Source of the DNA: Adiantum capillus-veneris
Lineage: Eukaryota; Streptophyta; Polypodiopsida; Polypodiales; Pteridaceae
Reading direction: 5' to 3'
Assembly: GCA_014529385.2 (NCBI GenBank)
Contig: CM043952.1
Coordinates: forward strand, 156,190,057-156,254,056
Length of the DNA stretch: 64,000 bases
In this document: positions 59,661-64,000 of the stretch, piece after piece
How positions within the stretch are numbered: the first letter of the stretch is position 1
How the letters are laid out: every line of letters begins with the position of its first letter
Position numbers and translations under genes: made by a program
The notes under the pieces: model-generated
The model's database searches: none
Seen by the model: the letters and a program-made list of their open reading frames with translations, nothing else
Told to the model about the DNA's origin: nothing

Positions 59661-59750
59661 CTTTAATTTTGTAGGATTTGACCTCATCACGTAGAGAGAA
59701 TTAGGTTCAAGCTTAACCACTAGGCTACATTGCTACGGGTTCCCTTAATC
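59660..59750 (-). ncRNA. tRNA-derived SINE head (candidate)
   Basis: On the minus strand TAGCCTAGTGGTTAAGC (59727-59711) fits the tRNA A box (TRGCNNAGTGG) and GAGGTCAAATCCTAC (59685-59671) resembles the B box (GGTTCRANYCC), about 40 bases apart. This is the internal promoter layout of a tRNA-derived SINE. No cloverleaf, A-tail or target duplication was confirmed. Confidence 0.45.
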
Positions 59751-60830
59751 ATTAACAAAAGAATACTCCCCCCCTACCCCCACCACCCCCTTCCTTTTTC
59801 CCTTCACCCTTTCCTTTTCCTTTCTTTCCCTCTCGCAACTAATTAATGGGCTGACTTTAAAAAAACATTTTGGGGACCTACTAGAGCTACCACTCCATTA
59901 CTTAAGTAATACTAGTTAATGGTCGAACTCCATCAAGTGGAATGTCTCCAAATTCCTCAGTGGTCTCCACAAAGAAAAACTTTCCTGCTCTGCACATGGT
60001 GCTACGTGTTTGCCCTGGCTTGCCTCGCTCGCCCTACGATTGACAGACGCGGCTCTGTTTGTCGCCGAAGGTTTGCCTGTCGATGACTTCAACATGGTCA
60101 TGCTCATGATTCTCACTGCTTTGGAGTCGCAAAGAAAAAGCCAGCGAGGATGCACCTACAATTGAGGTTGTGCTACTCTAGCGCATGGATTTCATAACCT
60201 GTAAACATGACCACACTATTGAATCCAGGTCGGTGTTGGAAGTCCACGCTGACATGGTGACGAGTTTTGGCAAGCATCTATTAGGATTGGTTGAGATAGC
60301 AATGATTGACATGAGTGTAATGAGCAGTTGATGATCTAGAGCAAGATAGACAAAAAGAGACGCAAAGAGCAACAGTGACCAGACCATTTCGTGAACATAA
60401 ATCACAAGGCTGATATGATAGCACTTTACTTTCATAACTGGAATCTCACCAGATTCCATGCTCTCACTAATAATCAATAAGGACAAGCAAAAGGCCGCCA
60501 TTGAGCACAAACTAAGCGAGACAGAGAGAGGGATAGAGTATGATACAAGCTCGCCACGGGGCTAAGATGCCAAGATGCCACACCACGACATCATGAGAAC
60601 TAGCTGGATGAGACTTGCAACGAATGCCACATGCAAATTGAGACTTCGCTTTCAAGGGCAAGGAAGGAAGTAGAGATAGAGAAAGACATTGCTTCTAGCT
60701 TGTGAGCGAAAAGGGGATCAACCCTCCTACCTCTCGCCTCCACCATCTTGCCTGCATGCTCTGGTGCTTCCACCCTCTACCCATACGCCTTGCCTCACAA
60801 AACATACCCACAGGAGACCTAAGAGATAGA
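59751..60830. other. Gene-free stretch with C-rich tract
   Basis: 59765-59835 is a pyrimidine-rich tract (CCCCCCCTACCCCCACCACC). A 110-codon hydrophobic minus-strand frame (60178-60510) has no recognisable domain or gene context and is not called. Confidence 0.5.
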
Positions 60831-61165
60831 TAGAGAGAGAGAGAGAGAGAGAGCATTGCCCTCTACCCCTCGTGAAACTCCCTGTGAGGCAAATCCCCTC
60901 CGACCCCTCTCCACCTTGATCTCCGTCCTCCCCACTCTATCAATGCTGGACTTGGGCATCACATTTATCTATGCAAATCTTAGAGAGAGGGAGCACCTCT
61001 ACTGGTGCCTGTGCTACTCCAAGAGGGGAGAGAGAGAGAGAGAGAGAGAGCATCTCTTGGTGGTGCGTGCACAGGCTCTATAGCAAAGACAGTATGGTGA
61101 CCGAGAGTGCAACAAAAAGAAAGATTTAAATATGTCCAAATGAGAGAGAGAGAGAGAGAGATTTT
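60831..61165. repeat. Cluster of three short GA arrays
   Basis: GA/AG runs at about 60831-60853, 61025-61051 and 61141-61161. Confidence 0.85.
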
Positions 61166-62747
61166 TCTTGCAGTTGTTCCATCTGCCACGTGTCCTTTCC
61201 TTCCTTGTCTTGACAGCCATTAGCCTTTTGCTTCTCGACCCAAAAGTGGGGTATCTTGAAAGACACCCATTAAAAAAGACATGCGTACATACTTACTAGA
61301 TCTACCAATCCATTACCTAAGTGATACTAGTTAATGGTTATGCAAACCATTTGGTGATTCATTTCATATTTAAAACTAAGCATGTTCAAATTCTTAGTTC
61401 TTTTAAAATCAAGGATTAGCCTTAAAATACATTCCCATTTATTAAATACCTCATATGGCCACAATAGGGGAGTATTTATACACGTTTTTACTTAGCAATG
61501 TTTGTTTTGCAAGAAATTACACACTTTAAATTTTCTAAAATGAGCTTAATTTACAAGATGCCTATGAGTTTGAAACCTTAATAAATGCTTAGCTGATGGG
61601 TGGTGGCCTATAGATACATTATAGACCTTAAATTTTGCCCATAGCCTCATCGTGTTAATGAGAGAGGGTTTGAAATATCAAAATTTTCCTCTTTGTGAGT
61701 GTTTTGAAGATTTGATTTTTCTTATTATAGCAAAATCATGGTCTAAGAACTAGGTTATGAAGCTTGAGCTCTTGCTATAATAACTTTTTTTCCTTTGAAA
61801 TTTATGCAAATTTCTATTTTGATGAGAAGTAAAAATATATGGAAATTTTATTAAAATTACACTATTTTTTATGATTTCTTTTTAAACTCATCACCACAAC
61901 CTTAATATGGCATTAATTTTGCAAACTTAAAATTCTGGCTATGCTCTTCATCTCATAACCAACGCAAGGCATGAACATGGCTTATAAATCTTGTTTCTAG
62001 ATTTACCAAATAATTATGACAAGTTTTTAAAAAAACAAGACCCTTAAGTATCCAATTACAAATCTAGTGTTAAATATAAGCATAAGTGTAGAAAGATTGA
62101 TGATAGAGTGTCAAATTGTTGAATATGTGAATTTTTTCTAGCTAAATATATTTTCAAAACAAAAATGAGGGTGCCTTAGCAACCATAGATCATGATCAAC
62201 AACCCACTGAAGCTATCAAGAAAAATTATTTGATGATCTGGAAAATTTTCTAAAGTCATAAGGAGTAGATTGACTTTGTCATTTTGCTATTTTTTTGTTC
62301 AAATGCACCAGTAGATCCACTTTGGAGTGTTGCCATGTCCAAATGGTAAAGAATTTTATCAGTTATTTATTTTGTTGTCATAGACTTGTCTTTTAGCCTC
62401 AAATAGAAGTTGGCATGAGAGCAAATGATAAGCTGACACATTCACCAAATTTTGCTCCCTTAATCAAGTCTGAAAATCAAGGTACCTTTGGTTGTTTGAG
62501 ACGAACTAGTGGTGGCCCAATTTGGGGATATAGTGCATCTCAGCACCGAGCTCATCCATAATGTAGGAGCTGAAAGAGGGACAATAGGTAAGGATATAGA
62601 GTGGCGTGATACACTAAGATGTCTAGGCTTCTCGTAGCCTATTTTGGATTTTGTTGGGGTTGGACTCATACCCTATGGATTGTCACCTCAAGACACATGT
62701 TGTGATTGAGGGTGATTGTATTTTTTTAAGTTAATATAATTTCTCTC
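61166..62747. other. Gene-free AT-rich stretch
   Basis: No coding signal, LTR ends or other repeats could be supported. Confidence 0.55.
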
Positions 62748-62748
62748 T

Positions 62749-63151
62749 ACTCACAATTGTGAGTATGAAAAAAAAAAACTTATGTTATGTTCGGTTACCA
62801 AACTAGTGTCATACTTATTAGCTTCATCAAACAAAGTCTACCTATATTTCTATATCTATACTATATATAATGGAGCTTAAAATTTTCAAAGAAGGATTGG
62901 GCTCCACTTGTCACTCATTGGATCACTTCAAAGAAAACCTTAGAAGATATCTAATCTAAAATACAAAAGTGTAGGATAAGATTGTAAAAGCCTTACCCTA
63001 CACTTTTGTATTTTAGATTAGATAGTTCGATACGCCATACGGTTGGTTAGGCTTTGGCGTAACTAGGTGTCACTCAACGCTCAGTATGAGCTTGAGATGG
63101 ATCTGTATATTTATTGCAGGAATTCTAATACAAGCACTCACAATTGTGAGT
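62749..63151. repeat. Two identical 16-bp palindromes flanking the hairpin
   Basis: ACTCACAATTGTGAGT occurs at 62749-62764 and 63136-63151, each a perfect palindrome, 387 bases apart with the hairpin between them. Confidence 0.9.
62948..63024. repeat. Near-perfect hairpin, 33-bp arms
   Basis: Arm 62948-62980 (TATCTAATCTAAAATACAAA...) pairs with 62992-63024 with a single mismatch across an 11-base loop. It may be the core of a fold-back MITE or a small-RNA precursor. Confidence 0.9.
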
Positions 63152-63820
63152 TTTGCACCCAAAAAAAGATTGTAAAATCCTATTGACAAGGTAAAGTCCA
63201 AAGACTTTTTACTCTACATAAAAATAAATGTATTAATTTGAAATGTATATAGCAAAAAACGGTACTTTTAGTCGAGATTTTGTTATTTAATGAAAATGTG
63301 ATTTCTAAAGACATATTTAGCTTTATCTTTTCAAGGGAACTTTTTTAAAACCAATATTGATATCTCTAAAAATTTTGTGCTAGTTTGTATTTCTTTAAAG
63401 AGACTGAGCAAAAGAAAAAAGCTCGTTTTTCCATGCGTGGACTTGGGGTTGTCTTGCTTTGAGGACATGTATGCAAATGAAGGGGTTATTATCCACGTTA
63501 TTAACGGGGAGAGAGAGAGAGATAGAGAGAGATTATTGTCGAGGTCATAGAGACTCCATCTCATTGGGGGCAGTGTGTATTTTGAAAAGGGTAGCTAGCA
63601 TTTTCAACCCACAAAAAACAGACAAAATTCTTTGAAATTCGTAAAATGATCAGTGAAAATCAGCCCTCACATTGGACCTTAAATGGAGAAAGAGATTGCC
63701 AACTCTTTTACCAGTTATGGGGTATTTTGTTCTTTTTATTTTAAGAGTTAAATTGTGGGCCACATCTAAAAATCTATAAATTCTTTGAAATTTAACAAGC
63801 AAGGGTGCTTATCAAAAATG

Positions 63821-63854
<34 letters not shown>

Positions 63855-64000
63855 TTAACACCCAACGAATGACATGACAAAGAGAAGGGGGGAAAGAGAA
63901 ATAGATAAATTGTGGGCCATATCTAAAAATCTATAAATTCTTTAAAATTTGACAAGCAAGGGTGCTTATCAAAAATAAATGCAAGCAAGAAAAAGAGAGA
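63152..64000. other. Gene-free stretch with GA arrays and a short direct repeat
   Basis: GA arrays at 63508-63532 and 63820-63851. A roughly 70-base direct repeat (AATTGTGGGCCA[CT]ATCTAAAAA ... GGGTGCTTATCAAAAAT) occurs at about 63751-63818 and 63908-63977. Confidence 0.7.

Noticed and set aside
60178-60510. 110-codon hydrophobic protein on the minus strand
   Set aside because: No known domain, no homologous copy in the window, and chance frames of this size are expected in 64 kb.
1-64000. CRISPR arrays, bacterial operons, ribosomal RNA or true tRNA genes
   Set aside because: No regularly spaced repeat-spacer arrays, no prokaryotic gene packing, and no rRNA or complete tRNA cloverleaf seen; the content is plant repeat DNA.

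Overview
This window is plant nuclear DNA made almost entirely of nested transposable elements. The evidence for a plant is the mix of families: a Ty3/gypsy chromovirus primed by initiator tRNA-Met, a Tat-type Ty3/gypsy element with two RNase H domains, an L1-type LINE whose ORF1 looks like DUF4283, a tRNA-Asp-primed LTR family, a MITE with 8-bp target duplications, and many long (GA)n arrays. The species cannot be fixed from the sequence; a large-genome land plant is a safe inference, and fern or lycophyte is only a guess. I found no convincing host gene. Element letters below are my own labels.

Layout, left to right. F (1-~5.79 kb, minus) is a decayed Ty3/gypsy element cut by the window edge, with its primer-binding site at 5082-5099 and a candidate LTR beyond. 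A2 (5831-~8643, minus) is a 3' fragment of a chromovirus related to A. G (~8644-10920, minus) is an isolated LTR carrying a long GA array. An L1-like LINE (minus) is seen in pieces at 10921-11436, 12524-13433, 34532-35442 and 58068-~58680. It is interrupted by the plus-strand LTR element E (target duplication ACCTC) and the minus-strand LTR element D (imperfect 5-bp target duplication). A block of E-LTR, LINE and D occurs twice (11432-18256 and 33450 onward). The left copy has a solo E LTR. The right copy has E internal sequence (18257-24029 and 32952-33449) in front of its LTR. Chromovirus A (24030-32951, minus, TSD GTTTT, two 1590-bp LTRs) sits inside E. Tat-type element C (39130-51656, plus) sits inside the right copy of D as LTR-internal-LTR-partial internal. 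D then continues to its 5' LTR at 57159-58067. The last 5 kb is AT-rich and gene-free, with GA arrays, a tRNA-like SINE head and one strong hairpin.

The most unusual content is the family formed by D and E. Both carry a long gag-like polyprotein without recognisable reverse transcriptase or integrase. It has repeated Tyr/Asp modules, a variant CCHC knuckle, retropepsin-like domain(s) with altered catalytic motifs (two in tandem in D), and C-terminal Trp-rich repeats of the form QGYY-G-N--IW-PK. The two copies are strongly diverged from each other but keep the same domain order and homologous 3' untranslated tails. This points to a real, old, non-autonomous retroelement family that presumably depends on reverse transcriptase and integrase supplied by another element.
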